Positions 8,602-19,074 of a stretch of 64,000 bases of DNA are shown here, piece by piece; position 1 is the stretch's first letter; each line of letters begins with the position of its first letter. The notes beneath the pieces were generated by a model, which searched no databases, was not told the DNA's origin, and saw only the letters and a program-made list of their open reading frames with translations. Position numbers and translations under genes: made by a program. The DNA lies in assembly GCF_034111725.1 (NCBI RefSeq), contig NZ_JAWUWR010000009.1, positions 6,280 to 70,279 of the forward strand, in the 5' to 3' direction. Source of the stretch: Thalassolituus sp034111725 (GTDB lineage: Bacteria; Pseudomonadota; Gammaproteobacteria; Pseudomonadales; Oceanobacteraceae).

Positions 8602-8913
8602 TTAATACTGTTCGGGTTCCTTAATCACTACTAGCCCTACAATGAGCGCTAGCAATGCCACCATAACATCCAGAAGTAGGGCTAAGCCCATCGCTTCTGA
8701 CGTATTTTCCTGCTGTTGATATCCCAGTTGTTGGCCAATGGCAAAACAACCGGCACTCACACCAAAGCCAACGATGATACAGGCAATCAGTAGATAACCC
8801 TTGGCATCATGGGCCGATACGGTCTGTTTATTGACCCTATACTGTAATAGCCAGCAGGCAGCCGCGCATAGTAACAGAGTTAGGGCACTTCCTGCGACAA
8901 AAAATAACGTCAT
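8602..8913 (-). CDS. Small membrane protein, unrecognised
   Basis: A 103-residue protein with three hydrophobic segments: about 1-25 (LFFVAGSALTLLLCAAACWLL), 40-62 (GYLLIACIIVGFGVSAGCFAI) and 75-97 (LALLLDVMVALLALIVGLVVI). The start at 8913 has a strong ribosome binding site (ggagaag). A longer form from 8955 adds fourteen polar residues and lacks one. I do not recognise the family. It lies just downstream of the damaged ccmI and may have been the last gene of that operon. Confidence 0.65.
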   Translation of the reverse strand: MTLFFVAGSALTLLLCAAACWLLQYRVNKQTVSAHDAKGYLLIACIIVGFGVSAGCFAIGQQLGYQQQENTSEAMGLALLLDVMVALLALIVGLVVIKEPEQY

Positions 8914-9019
8914 TTTCTTCTCCGACGGACCTTTGTGAAGAAGATTAGTCGACATTTACATCATCGCAAGGTGCCACAACAGCCAAAACGCCCGCTAGCG
9001 CATACTGTGAGCGCTAAAA

Positions 9020-9952
9020 TCAGGGTTTTACCTTATCAATTTGTATCGTAACTGGGTTAGCCGTCGGGCCCGTTTGTAGCTCACCATAGAAATCACCCGG
9101 TTGAGTAATCGCATTGCCACTCGGAGAAATCCGCGCACCCACTAAATATTCGCCAAAATCTGACATCTTCGCCGCTGGCATCATGGCATCCGCATCCGTT
9201 AACGTAATCGTCAGCGGTAAATCCCTCACGGTGAGCCGCTTAGCTGCAAGAGGGAAACGTGGCCCATTAACGGCTTTAACATACACAAATAAAGCATCAT
9301 TAGAATTTGCTTTTGCAGCAAGAGCATCGCTAATACCAATCTGCAAGGTCATCTGTGCTTCAGGCTTAGTAACTGGTTGCGCCGCTAAAGCGCTAGGAGA
9401 CGCTACCGCAGACATCCCCCCCATTGCACCACCACTCATTGATCGCGCGTCATCAAGCGCTTTCTTGATCGTCGGGTCCGATGGCGCTAATGCATACGCT
9501 TTTTCGTAGGCATAAACGGCATTGGCTAAATCTTTTTCTTCCATGTAGGTTCGGCCGAGTAAAAACCAACCTTTGATATCTTCCGGTGTTTGCTCTTCCA
9601 GACGTTGACGTAAACGTACTGCAAGTTCCGCCATGCTGCCGGCCATTGCGTTATTACTACTTGCAGCGCTCGGTTGAGGGGTATGTGTCATAACCGGTTC
9701 ATTCGGCACAAAAACCGGCTCCTGAACTGCCTCAGGCGATCCAAGATTACGATAAAGTAAAGCCGAAGCTAGTGGCACGGCCACTAGCAAAACAATCAAG
9801 GTGATTTTGCCAAATCCGCCTTGACGGTAACGGGTGTTAATAGTCATTTTCATTTCCTGTAATAGCGTTTGTTCAAGTTCGCGTTTAGTAATTTCAAAAT
9901 CGTGATCGTCGATTAAGCCCTGCTGCAAATCGGCAGCAAGTAAGCTCATACG
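9020..9952 (-). pseudogene. ccmI: CcmI remnant (cytochrome c maturation), N-terminus deleted
   Basis: The C-terminal 310 or so residues of CcmI, the apocytochrome c chaperone. Visible are the tail of the N-terminal domain (LLAADLQQGLIDDHDFEITKR), one membrane helix (ITLIVLLVAVPLASALLY), a TPR unit (GWFLLGRTYMEEKDLANAVYAYEKAY) and the C-terminal beta-rich domain. The first membrane helix and cytoplasmic start of CcmI are missing. The coding frame reads NERMSLL, joined out of frame to the truncated ccmH, so a deletion removed the end of ccmH and the start of ccmI. An ATG at 9949 could still permit translation of a shortened protein. Confidence 0.8.
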
Positions 9953-10272
9953 TTCATTGGCGGTCGATATAAAACAAAATCACCATAACGCTCAACCATG
10001 TAATGGAGAATTTCGGTGTCGCTATTCCCTGCCTGAATCATTTCGTACACCTTCTGGCGTAAATCATAAGCAAGGCCAGCATTCGAATCGGCGATATTCT
10101 GGTGCTGACAAACGAGGCAACGCAACTCATCAATTAGGTGCTGATAACGTGCTTCATTTTCCGGCGATTTGAAGTTATGAACTTCGATCGCCGCCATTGC
10201 CGGAGAGCTAACGAAAGCAGAAGTTATAATAAACACACTAACAAATAGCAGACCGAGTATGTGCTTCATCAT
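9946..10272 (-). pseudogene. ccmH: CcmH remnant, C-terminal membrane helix deleted
   Basis: The N-terminal 108 residues of CcmH, the periplasmic thiol reductase subunit of cytochrome c maturation. It has a signal peptide and the active site LRCLVCQHQNIADSNA. The sequence continues as the family's ILHYMVERYGDFVLYRPP and then stops after three foreign residues. The usual C-terminal membrane helix is absent. The soluble domain is complete, so partial function cannot be excluded, but it would no longer be anchored. Its ATG overlaps the stop codon of the ccmG scar. Confidence 0.8.
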
Positions 10273-10346
10273 TACAAGGTCTCCGCTTGCAGTTGAGCAA
10301 TGAGTGGTGAATCCACTTTTTTAGGATCTAACGTCAGGCCCATACC
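10272..10346 (-). pseudogene. ccmG: CcmG/DsbE scar
   Basis: A frame of about 24 codons reads GMGLTLDPKKVDSPLI and then AQLQAETL, stopping at the ccmH start. The first part matches the CcmG segment just after its membrane anchor, and the last part looks like a CcmG C-terminus. The whole thioredoxin domain with its CxxC site is missing between them. No start codon context remains, because the 5' side is fused to the ccmF tail. Confidence 0.65.
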
Positions 10347-11264
10347 CAACGAACGAAAGGTTCATGATAAATACGCAAGACCCAAGCTCGACGGCCAACG
10401 GTTTCCTCCCCTAAGGCAACATAAAGATCGCGAGTAATACCGTCCACGCCTTAAATGCTCCGCGTTTATCTTTTACCGCTAACGAATGCATCAAGGCGGT
10501 GCCGACCAACCAAGGCATTAATGAGGCATTTTCGACAGGGTCCCAAAACCACCGGCCGCCCCAACCTAATTCGTAATAAGCCCAGCCGCTACCCATCACA
10601 ATCCCAACAGTAAGAAACACCCACGCGGCAGTGGTCCAAGGTCTCGACCAGCGCGCCCATGCAGAATCAAGAGAGCCGTTCAGCATGGCAGCAATAGCAA
10701 ACGCGAACGCCCCGAGAAGCCAACATAGCCCATATACAGCATCGGCGGATGAATCGCCAAACCAGGGTCTTGCAATAACGAGTTTAACTCTCGACCTTCT
10801 AACGGAGGAAATTGCAGACGCTCGAACGGGTTCGAGGTAAACAACATAAATAATAAAAAACCAGTACTGATCATACCCATGACAGCAATCACTCTTGCGA
10901 CCATATTATCGGGAATAGATCGACTGAATACCGTCACGGCAGCCGTCCAGACAGCAAGAATCAACGCCCATAACAGCAACGAGCCTTCATGTGCGCCCCA
11001 CACACCGGATATTAAATAAAGAACCGGAAGAGCGGTGTTCGAATTAGAGGCAACATAACGTACCGAAAAATCATGCACTAGGAATGCATAAATTAAGCTG
11101 GCAAATGAAATGAGAATAAAGAGTAACTGCAAGCGCGCCAGAGGACGCGCTAAAGCAATCCATGAACGGATGCCATACTGACTCCCCGCCAACGGCAAAG
11201 TCGCCTGACAAATGGCAATGCACAAAGCGATAATAAGGGCCAAATGCCCTAATTCTACAATCAT
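10334..11264 (-). pseudogene. ccmF: CcmF haem lyase, frameshifted and internally deleted
   Basis: CcmF is the integral membrane haem lyase, normally about 650 residues. Codons from 11264 give a good N-terminus (MIVELGHLALIIALC, WGAHEGSLLLWALIL, HPPMLYMGYVGFS). A one-base loss near 10722 then shifts frame. The second frame continues AFAFAIAAMLNGSLDSAWARW and the WWD region, here GWGGRWFWDPVENAS with Arg where Trp is expected. After KAWTVLLAI the sequence jumps to the far C-terminus (RDLYVALGEETVGRRAWVL, RIYHEPFVRWVW), skipping roughly 350 residues. It ends prematurely in ccmG sequence. The gene is certainly inactive. Confidence 0.88.
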
Positions 11265-11319
11265 ATTAATACTCTAAATTTTTAGTTTTTATCTAAATTC
11301 GCAGTGCGCTCTTGCATAA

Positions 11320-11900
11320 CTACCACGACCGCTTCGTCGCACGATGCTCAGGCGTCGACTTATGGCAGCTTCCGGCGCAATCGCGCAGGCTGCTGACGGA
11401 TGCATTGCGGTGCTCACCAGGTTCATAATCATTAGCATGACAACCAGCACAATCAGGTGCGTATGTAGCGTTGGACCAAGCATTAGCAGCACTTTCCGGT
11501 GTACTTCGATGGCAACTGCTACAGCTAATAGTTCGGCCGTGATCGACGTAATTCGGGCTGCTATGAGTGAAGCTGGCCGGTGTCCAAGCGCTGGTAGTGT
11601 GGCAGTCATCACAAGAGGCAGAAGTTACGAGGTGATTGCTTGGCTTACCGGTTGCAGTCGAGCCATTGTGGCAGGTCGCACAGGTTCCCGGCGCGACACC
11701 GTCGTGATTAAAGCCGGATGTCATCCAAGAAGTGGTCGTATGGCAACTTTCACAATCGTTATTCGTTGCTATGTGATTTGACGGAATACTGCTAGAAGCG
11801 ATTCGTCCCTGTAAGTGACAGCCCATGCATTGCTTAGGGGTTCCTTTGAAAACCCCTGATTGGTGACAAGTCTCGCAACTAACACTGCGCTTTGCCATAG
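11320..11900 (-). pseudogene. Multihaem cytochrome c fragment, 5'-truncated
   Basis: About 190 residues with seven CxxCH haem sites (CETCH, CMGCH, CESCH, CATCH, CDDCH, CSSCH, CAGCH) plus a CxxxCH (CAGSCH) near the end. It resembles tandem doubled-CxxCH cytochromes of the c3 superfamily. The repeat VSCETCHQSGVFKGTPKQC normally sits deep inside such proteins. Here it follows an arbitrary TTG/ATG with no signal peptide, so the 5' portion has been lost at the junction with the ankyrin gene near 11890-11900. Without export it could not receive haem. The C-terminal end (EHRATKRSW) looks natural. Confidence 0.75.
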
Positions 11901-12583
11901 AACACAAAAATTCTGCACTGGTAAATCAGCTATTAAACGCTGGCGCAGATGCCAATCTCGTGGATAAAGAAAAAACTACGCCATTGCACCGCGCAACCAT
12001 TTTAAAGCAGCCTAAAATAGTCGCTATGCTAATTGCTCACGATGCCGAAACCGACAAGCTAGACAGTAGCGGGCGTGATGCACTTTGGTATGCTGCAGAC
12101 GAAGGATCAACTGAAATCATGCAGCAATTGCTAGCGCAGGGAGCCTCTACCCAAACCGCCGACGTTCATGGACAGCGCAGCTTAGAGCGCAGTGTAATCA
12201 ACCACTGTCTAGCCTGTTTAGAAATGCTAACCGATGCGACCCTTAAAAAAGATTTATTCGTATCCAAAGGTGACGGCAACTCGCTACTTTCTTCGGCCGC
12301 GGATTCCGGCAACATTGATGCGGTTAATTACTTGATCACTAAAGAATTCCCGTTAGATGCACGCAACGAAAAAGGTAACACCGCCCTCATGCTAGCGGCG
12401 AGCAAAGGCCATAATGCCATTGTCGAAGCTCTGCTTAAAGCAGGTGCTGATCCTTTGCTGCGAAATTATCAAAAGCAAAATGCACTCGGCCTAGCAGAAA
12501 AAGCAGGCCATAACGACACTCAAGAAATTATCGAAAAATTTGGTATAACCAAAGATAAACTGTGGAAAATAATTACCGGATAA
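11891..12583 (+). pseudogene. Ankyrin-repeat protein, 5'-truncated
   Basis: An ankyrin-repeat protein with about six repeats. Examples are IEHKNSALVNQLLNAGADAN, TPLHRATILKQPKIVAMLI, ALWYAADEGSTEIMQQLLAQG and NTALMLAASKGHNAIVEALL. The reading frame extends upstream of the GTG at 11960 through a clear repeat to about 11891. There it meets the antisense cytochrome fragment without any start codon or ribosome binding site. The native N-terminus is therefore gone. A protein could in theory start at 11960. Ankyrin repeats bind proteins; no partner can be named. Confidence 0.7.
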
Positions 12584-12645
12584 AACAACAAGCGGAAAAA
12601 GAATTTAAAAGAAGCAAGAAAAAAGAAAAGGATAAAAGAAGCAGC

Positions 12646-12677
12646 GAGATCAGCTCATTTCAATATGAGCTGATCTC
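12646..12677 (-). terminator. Hairpin terminating prfC
   Basis: Perfect 13-base stem gagatcagctcat/atgagctgatctc with a six-base loop, 19 bases past the prfC stop. The T run on the minus side is interrupted (gctgcttctttta). Confidence 0.65.
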
Positions 12678-12695
12678 ACAGTAACGCGGCAAGAA

Positions 12696-14285
12696 TTAGT
12701 GTTCGCGAGTTGCGCGGAACTCAATATCCGGCCAGCGTTCTTCCGTCAAAGACAGATTCACGCGAGTTGGAGCCACATAGGTTAAATGACCACCGCCATC
12801 AATCGCTAAGTTATCCCCCGCTTTGCGTTTAAAGTCTTCCAGCATTTTATGATCTTTGCAGTATACCCAGCGTGCGGTATTTACGCTGATCGGTTCATAA
12901 ATACATTCAACCTTATATTCATCGCGTAAACGCTGTTGAACCACGTCGAACTGCAGCACACCCACCGCCCCTAAAATCAGGTCGTTGTTGTTCACTGGCA
13001 TAAACAACTGAGTAGCACCCTCTTCCGATAACTGCTGCAAACCTTTTTGCAACTGCTTCATTTTGAGTGGGTCTTTTAAGCGTACGCGCTTAAACAATTC
13101 CGGCGCAAAGTGCGGAATACCGGTAAATTGCAAATCGCCCGAGCTGGTAAAAGTATCACCAATCTGGATCGTGCCGTGGTTGTGCAAACCGATAATATCG
13201 CCCGACACCGCTTCTTCAACCGCCGAGCGATCACCCGCCAAGAAAGTGACCGCATCAGCAATCTTAATATCCTTACCAATACGCACATGGCGCATCTTCA
13301 TACCCTTGGTGTAAGTGCCAGAGCAAATACGCATAAAGGCAATACGGTCGCGATGCTTAGGATCCATGTTCGCTTGGATTTTAAAAATAAACCCAGTGAA
13401 GTCAGTCTCCGTCGGCACGATTGCACGCTCATTGGTCTCACGCGGAATCGGCATAGGTGCCCACTCCACAAAGTAATCCAGCATTTCGCGAATACCAAAG
13501 TTGGCCAATGCCGTGCCGAAGAATACCGGCGTTAGGTTGCCGGCAAGGTATTCCTCTAGATCGAACTCATGGCTCGCGCCCTGTACTAGCTCAATTTCGT
13601 CCTGCAGCTCGTCAATCAAGCTCTGAGTTAAGTAAGCTACCGACTCCGGCGAATGCAAACCCTCAATGCGCACATCATCTGGAACCACACTGCCTTTACC
13701 CGGCTGAAACACATGAACGGTGTCGGTTATTAGGTTGTATACGCCCTTGAAGGCCTTCCCCATACCGATTGGCCAAGTCACCGGCGCGCATTTAATCTTA
13801 AGGACGGTTTCAATCTCATCCATCACTTCGATGTGATCACGTACTTCACGGTCCATCTTATTGATGAAGGTAAAGATCGGCGTATCACGCAAGCGGCAGA
13901 CATCCATCAGCTTGATGGTACGATCTTCGACCCCCTTAGCACCGTCGATCACCATCAACACAGAATCGACCGCCGTCAGAGTGCGGTAGGTATCTTCCGA
14001 GAAGTCTTCGTGACCAGGCGTGTCCAATAGGTTAACCATGCGTTCCTTATACGGGAACTGCATCACCGACGTCGTGATCGAGATACCACGATCTTGTTCC
14101 ATCTTCATCCAGTCGGACGTCGCCATACGGCCCGTCTTACGGCCTTTCACCGTACCCGCGAGCTGAATGGCATTCCCGAACAGCAACAGCTTCTCGGTAA
14201 TGGTTGTTTTACCCGCATCAGGGTGCGAGATAATGCCGAAAGTGCGTCGAGAGGCGACTTCCTGATAGAACGGTGTATTAGACAT
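12696..14285 (-). CDS. prfC: Peptide chain release factor 3
   Basis: A 529-residue translational GTPase that recycles RF1 and RF2 from the ribosome. GTPase motifs are all present: HPDAGKTTITEKLL (G1), RGISITTS (G2), DTPGHEDFSEDTYR (G3) and NKMD (G4). EF-G-like domains II and III follow. The start at 14285 (MSNTPFYQEVASRRTFGIISH) matches the family; a longer in-frame stretch to 14420 is not family-like. The ribosome binding site is weak (agaaac). It is flanked by terminators on both sides, so it is monocistronic. Confidence 0.96.
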   Translation of the reverse strand: MSNTPFYQEVASRRTFGIISHPDAGKTTITEKLLLFGNAIQLAGTVKGRKTGRMATSDWMKMEQDRGISITTSVMQFPYKERMVNLLDTPGHEDFSEDTYRTLTAVDSVLMVIDGAKGVEDRTIKLMDVCRLRDTPIFTFINKMDREVRDHIEVMDEIETVLKIKCAPVTWPIGMGKAFKGVYNLITDTVHVFQPGKGSVVPDDVRIEGLHSPESVAYLTQSLIDELQDEIELVQGASHEFDLEEYLAGNLTPVFFGTALANFGIREMLDYFVEWAPMPIPRETNERAIVPTETDFTGFIFKIQANMDPKHRDRIAFMRICSGTYTKGMKMRHVRIGKDIKIADAVTFLAGDRSAVEEAVSGDIIGLHNHGTIQIGDTFTSSGDLQFTGIPHFAPELFKRVRLKDPLKMKQLQKGLQQLSEEGATQLFMPVNNNDLILGAVGVLQFDVVQQRLRDEYKVECIYEPISVNTARWVYCKDHKMLEDFKRKAGDNLAIDGGGHLTYVAPTRVNLSLTEERWPDIEFRATREH

Positions 14286-14471
14286 CAGTTTGTTTCTGCA
14301 ATGCATACAACCCACTGGTGCAGGCTGTGTGTGAATAAGGCGGCCGGTATGACTAAAAGCCATAGACCTGAATAGGCGCAATGATATGCCAAACAGGCGA
14401 TTCGAGCCAGTGATCGACAATGACTAGCGACAAGTGATTAGGCTACCAACAACAACCGCTAGCAAACACAT

Positions 14472-14509
14472 AAAAAAATCGAAGCCAAAATAAATTCTGG
14501 CTTCGATTT
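14472..14509 (-). terminator. Intrinsic terminator after the first GLUG gene
   Basis: Twelve-base perfect stem aaatcgaagcca/tggcttcgattt with a T run on the minus strand. It lies between the GLUG gene's stop (14539) and prfC. Confidence 0.88.
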
Positions 14510-14538
14510 AAGATCGAGCTAAAACGCCTGTTAAGCGC

Positions 14539-17500
14539 TTAACCCGCAAACACCACACGGCGCTGACGTGTATACACCAAGCCGCCACACAGCATCAGCC
14601 AGATTAAGCCTAATGCACCGCCACCGCCTTTTTTACTTGATGAGGTAGGCGTGTTTCCTGGGGCTGGATTTGGAGTCGGTTCTACCTCTGGATTCGGATT
14701 AGGCTCTACTTCAGGTTCTGGCTCAGGAACATAAGCCGAATAAACGGTGAACGTAATTTCCGCTTCAGCACTTAATGGAGAATAGCGATTATCTGTAGCA
14801 ACGACAGAAACCGTGTATTCACCCGCCACTAAATTATCCGAATTAAACGTAACGCCAGTGTCGGTTTCGCTCGTGACTGTGATTCCTTCATACGTCCAGC
14901 TTAATGTATGGCGATCACTTGCATCAGGGTCTGTTACTGTTGCTTCTAACGTGACATCACCATCGCCAGCGGTAATATCAGACACCACAAAGCCATCTTG
15001 CTTTAGCGTTAGAGTCACCGTCGGCGCTTGGTTTTCATCAAGGCTGCCATTACCGTCTTCATCGCGGTAAACAATTCCATTAATGATTAAACCGGGTAAT
15101 TGCGTAGAGGTACCGAAATCCCAAATACTGCTATCCCATCCAGCATAAAGCGTATTACTAATGACACAGTCATCTTTATTATCGCTAGACGTTGGGCATT
15201 GTAATTCTGCTAGTGTGGTGCCAAAGTAGTTATCAGCTTCTAACGCCTCTTCGCTAAACTCTTGGCCTGTCGTGTCGACCGCCCAATGGCTGTTAGTGAT
15301 TGTGGTATCGCCGTATGCATCGCCAACTAGGCCCCCGACGTCACTACCTGCGACGGTCACAGATCCCGTTGCAAATGAATTATTTAGTGCAGATTCTCCA
15401 AGTTCCCCCACAAGGCCACCAACATTATACGAACCGCTGACAGCCCCTGTAGCAAATGCATCCGAGATAGAACCGAATTCATCCGTAGCGCCCACTAAGC
15501 CCCCAATACCGCTTTCTCCCGAAACATCTCCTAGTGCAAAACTACGGTTAATACTGGCCTTTTCAGTTAACAAGCCAACGAGGCCTCCAACAAAGTAACT
15601 ACCAGTTACCACTCCTTTAGAATAACTGTTACTTACCTCAGCACTGACGCCTACGAAGCCAGCAAGAAGTCCGACACCATCCGCTCCCAGCACATTGGAT
15701 AGTTTTCCTACAAGTCCAAGGTTACTAACGATTACGGCCTCACCTGAGATCGCTCCAAATAACCCAATTTCATCTTCATAAGGTCGGTTAACGTATAAAT
15801 TACGTATTTCGTGGCCGTTACCGTCGAATAAACCACCAAAGGGGAAATTGTAAAAGCCAAGCGGCTCCCACCCATATCCCTCATTCCAATACGCATCATT
15901 CGCATCCATAACGCCATCGGCGTTGGTATCAAAATCCAAGTTATTAATTAGCTCATAGCCCATACACTGAAACTGATGAACACCATTAACAACGGCAACT
16001 GGACAACCAGAGCTGTCACTATCACCACCGTCGACGAGGGTGCGGCCTGTGCCGGCTAGGTTGTACCGAATCGCATTCAGCTGTTCGAGACTCGATATAT
16101 CAATCAAGCCATCAGAATCCGCATCCGCATCCGTGATGCCGTCGTTATTATCGTCGGTGTCGTCGCTATTATTGATACCGTCGTTATCCGTATCGTTAAG
16201 GTAACTATCAAGCGTTAGACCAGTGGCTGCTTGACAATTAACATCACAGCCTATCGCCCACACATCCGGATAACCATCCAGATCGGTATCTTGCCAAGCG
16301 GCCGCGGTTGTCGGGAATTGATCCAGTGTTAACCCACTGTTTGCGATACAGGTCGCATCGCAGCCAATGGTCCATGCATCAGCATACCCGTCGTTATCAC
16401 CATCCCAAGACGCTGCGCGGTTATTTGGATAGACATCGTCGCCATCCAGCGAGCCATCACCATCGCTATCGCGATAGGTGGTACCACTCAAAATCAAGCC
16501 GGGCAGTTGGGTGTTAGTACCGAAGTCCCACACACCACTATCCCATTCGGTATAGAGCGTTTGATCAGCCACGCAGCTTGTATTGTCGGCGCCGGCAGGG
16601 CATTGCAGTTCAGCCAGAGTGGCTGCCGATAACGAGGTACTGCTGATACCGGTTGTATCAATCGCCCAATAACTATTAGTGATAACAGAGCTAGAACTAT
16701 AGCCAGTCAAACCGCCGACATAAGAATTACCCGTCACCGCGCCGCTGGCAAAACTCTTGTTAATAGCGCTACTGTAAAGACTGCCAGCCAAGCCGCCCAC
16801 GGGGCTTGAACCACTAACCGCACCGCTGGCGAAACTGTTGTTAATGACGCTATTACTCCAAAGCCTGCCAGCCAAGCCGCCCACATTATCATCACCATTC
16901 ACCGCGCCGGTGACGTAACTCTGTTCTATAATTGCCGCGTTCTCGGCATAACCCACAAGCCCGCCAACATAATTAGATCCCTGCACTTGCATCAGCTCGC
17001 CGGTTAATCCGATATTACGCAACAGAGCAGATTCGCCGGAGATATATCCAAATAACCCAACAAAATATGAACCGGTGCGGTTGATAAATAGGTTGCGGAT
17101 TTGATGCCCATTACCATCAAAGGTGCTGGTAAATGGCCTTGAGGAGCTACCGATTGGCATCCAACCATCCCCATCATTCCAATACTCGTCATTTTCATCC
17201 ATGACGCCATCGACGTTGGTATCGAAATCAAGGTTGGTGGTTAATTCATAACCGGTACACACTAATTGCATCACGCCATCAATAACTGTGGCAGGGCAGC
17301 CAGAGCTGTCACTATCACCACCGTCAACGAGGGTGCGGCCCTTACCGGCTAGGTTGTAACGAATCGCATTGAGCTGTTCGAGACTAGAGATATCAATCAA
17401 GCCATCAGAATCGGCATCCGCATCGGTGATGCCGTCGTTATTATCATCGGTGTCGTCGCTATTATTAATACCGTCGTTATCAATATCATCAGGGTAACTA

Positions 17501-18993
17501 TCAAGCGTGAGACCAGTAGCTGCTTGGCAATTGGCATCACAGCCTGTGGCCCACACATCGGGATAACCATCTAAGTCAGTGTCTGGCCCTGCCCCTGCAA
17601 TCGTTGGGAACTGATCCTGTATCAAACCACTGTTTTCAGTACAGGCCGCATCACAGCCCTCCGCCCACACATCCGGATAACCATCTAGATCGGTATCTTG
17701 CCAAGCGGCCGCAGTTGTCGGGAATTGATCCAGTGTTAACCCACTGTTTGCAATACAGGTCGCATCGCAGCCCGTCGCCCACGCATCCGGATAACCATCT
17801 AGGTCGGTGTCTTGCCAGGCAGCCTCAGTGGCAGGGAAATGGTCCAGTGTTAACCCACTGTTTGCTATACAGGTCGCATCGCAGCCAATGGTCCAGGCAT
17901 CAGCATACCCGTCGTTATCACTATCCCAAGACGCCGCGCGATTATTTGGATAGACATCGTCGCCATCCAGCGAGCCATCACCATCGCTATCGCGATAGGT
18001 GGTGCCACTCAAAATCAAGCCGGGCAGTTGCGTGTTAGTACCGAAGTCCCATACGCCACTATCCCATTCGGCATAAAGCGTTTTACCTGATGCGCAGCTT
18101 GTATTGTCAGCACCAGCAGGGCATTGCAGTTCCGCCAGAGTGGCTGCCGATAACAAGGTACTGCTGATACCCGTTGTATCAACCGCCCAATAACTATGAG
18201 TGATAACAGAGCTAGAACTATAGCCAGTCAGACCGCCGACAGAAGAATTACCCGTCACCGCACCGCTGGCAAAACTCTTGTTAATAGCGCTATTACTGTA
18301 GTTCCTACCAGCCAAGCCACCCACATAAGAACTACCGGTCACCGCGCCGGTGACGTAACTGCTGTTAATGGCACTGCTGTAGAGATAGCCAGCCAAGCCG
18401 CCCACATACCGAAAACCTGTAACGCCGCCGGTAACGTAACTCTGCTCTATCCTTGCTGCGCTCTTGGCCTAGCCCACAAGCCCGCCAACATAAATAGATC
18501 CCTGCACTTGCATCAGCTCGCCGGTTAATCCGATATTACGCAACAGAGCAGATTCGCCGGTGATATATCCAAATAACCCAACATAAGATGTACTGGTGCG
18601 GTTGATATATAAATTGCGAATCTGATAGCCATTGCCATCGAAGATGCTGGTAAATGCTGTGTCATAATCGGTACCAACCGGCTCCCACCCATTTCCCTCA
18701 TTCCAATACGCGTCATGCGCATCCATGACACCATCTGCGTTGGTATCAAAATCCAGCGTGGTGGTTAATTCAAAACCTATACAGCCATCCACTGGGCAGC
18801 CGATGCTATCACCGTACAGACTTGTGCCATCTAGGTTATTTCTAATTTCATTGAGATCGGCGAGGCTATTGATTTCAATCAAGCCGTCGTCGTCAAGGTC
18901 ATAGTCGGCACGGCCACTTTCGGCGAAAGCGGAAGGCACAATGAGGCAGCCGAGAATCATCGGCATAAGTAGGCGGAATGGTGTGATGGCCAT
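14539..18993 (-). pseudogene. GLUG-repeat/calcium-loop surface protein with GlyGly-CTERM, amber-interrupted
   Basis: A single 1485-codon frame with one in-frame TAG at 18469-18471. The amber falls where the paralogue at 30296 has Tyr (GGLVGYAKSAARIEQSY). The protein has a signal peptide, an N-terminal DYDLDDDGLIEINSLADL module, GLUG repeats (VGGLVGY and NSYATG-like units) and Asp-rich thrombospondin-3-like loops in 38-residue units containing two Cys. The whole module is then duplicated, followed by a PKD-like beta domain. The C-terminus is a GlyGly-CTERM signal (SSKKGGGGALGLIWLMLCGG, then basic residues), processed by rhombosortase in known cases. The start at 18993 is shared with the paralogues: aaaagga, then ATGGCC. 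Without readthrough only 175 residues would be made. Confidence 0.85.
15990..18170 (-). repeat. Internal module duplication within the first GLUG gene
   Basis: Nearly identical DNA recurs about 1521 bases apart. The stretch encoding DGDGSLDGDDVYPNNRAASW occurs at about 16430 and again at about 17951. Within each module the Asp/Cys calcium-loop unit repeats every 114 bases (for example ggataaccatct at about 17562, 17676 and 17790). These are good substrates for recombination and slippage. Confidence 0.75.
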
Positions 18994-19001
18994 GTTAAAA
19001 A

Positions 19002-19043
19002 ACATCCTTTTATAATGAGCTACGCCCAAGCAATGCTTGGGCG
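19002..19043 (-). promoter_or_regulatory. Leader hairpin and ribosome binding site of the first GLUG gene
   Basis: A perfect hairpin, cgcccaagc-aat-gcttgggcg (19023-19043), sits 12 bases before the ribosome binding site aaaagga of the GLUG gene. No T run follows it, so it is not a terminator for tpsA. The same position carries a hairpin of different sequence in the two paralogues. Confidence 0.55.
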
Positions 19044-19074
19044 GTAATTTTTATTAATTAATGGCTGCTTTAGA

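Noticed and set aside
11289..11781. Long frames of both strands overlapping the multihaem cytochrome (such as 11344-11781 plus and 11289-11612 minus)
   Set aside because: Their products lack any family pattern, while the cytochrome frame has eight haem motifs; they are shadows.
14620..18400. Possible CRISPR array, because of evenly spaced repeats
   Set aside because: Repeats are 114-base and longer coding units in frame within the GLUG/calcium-loop protein, not short palindromic repeats with unique spacers; no cas genes.
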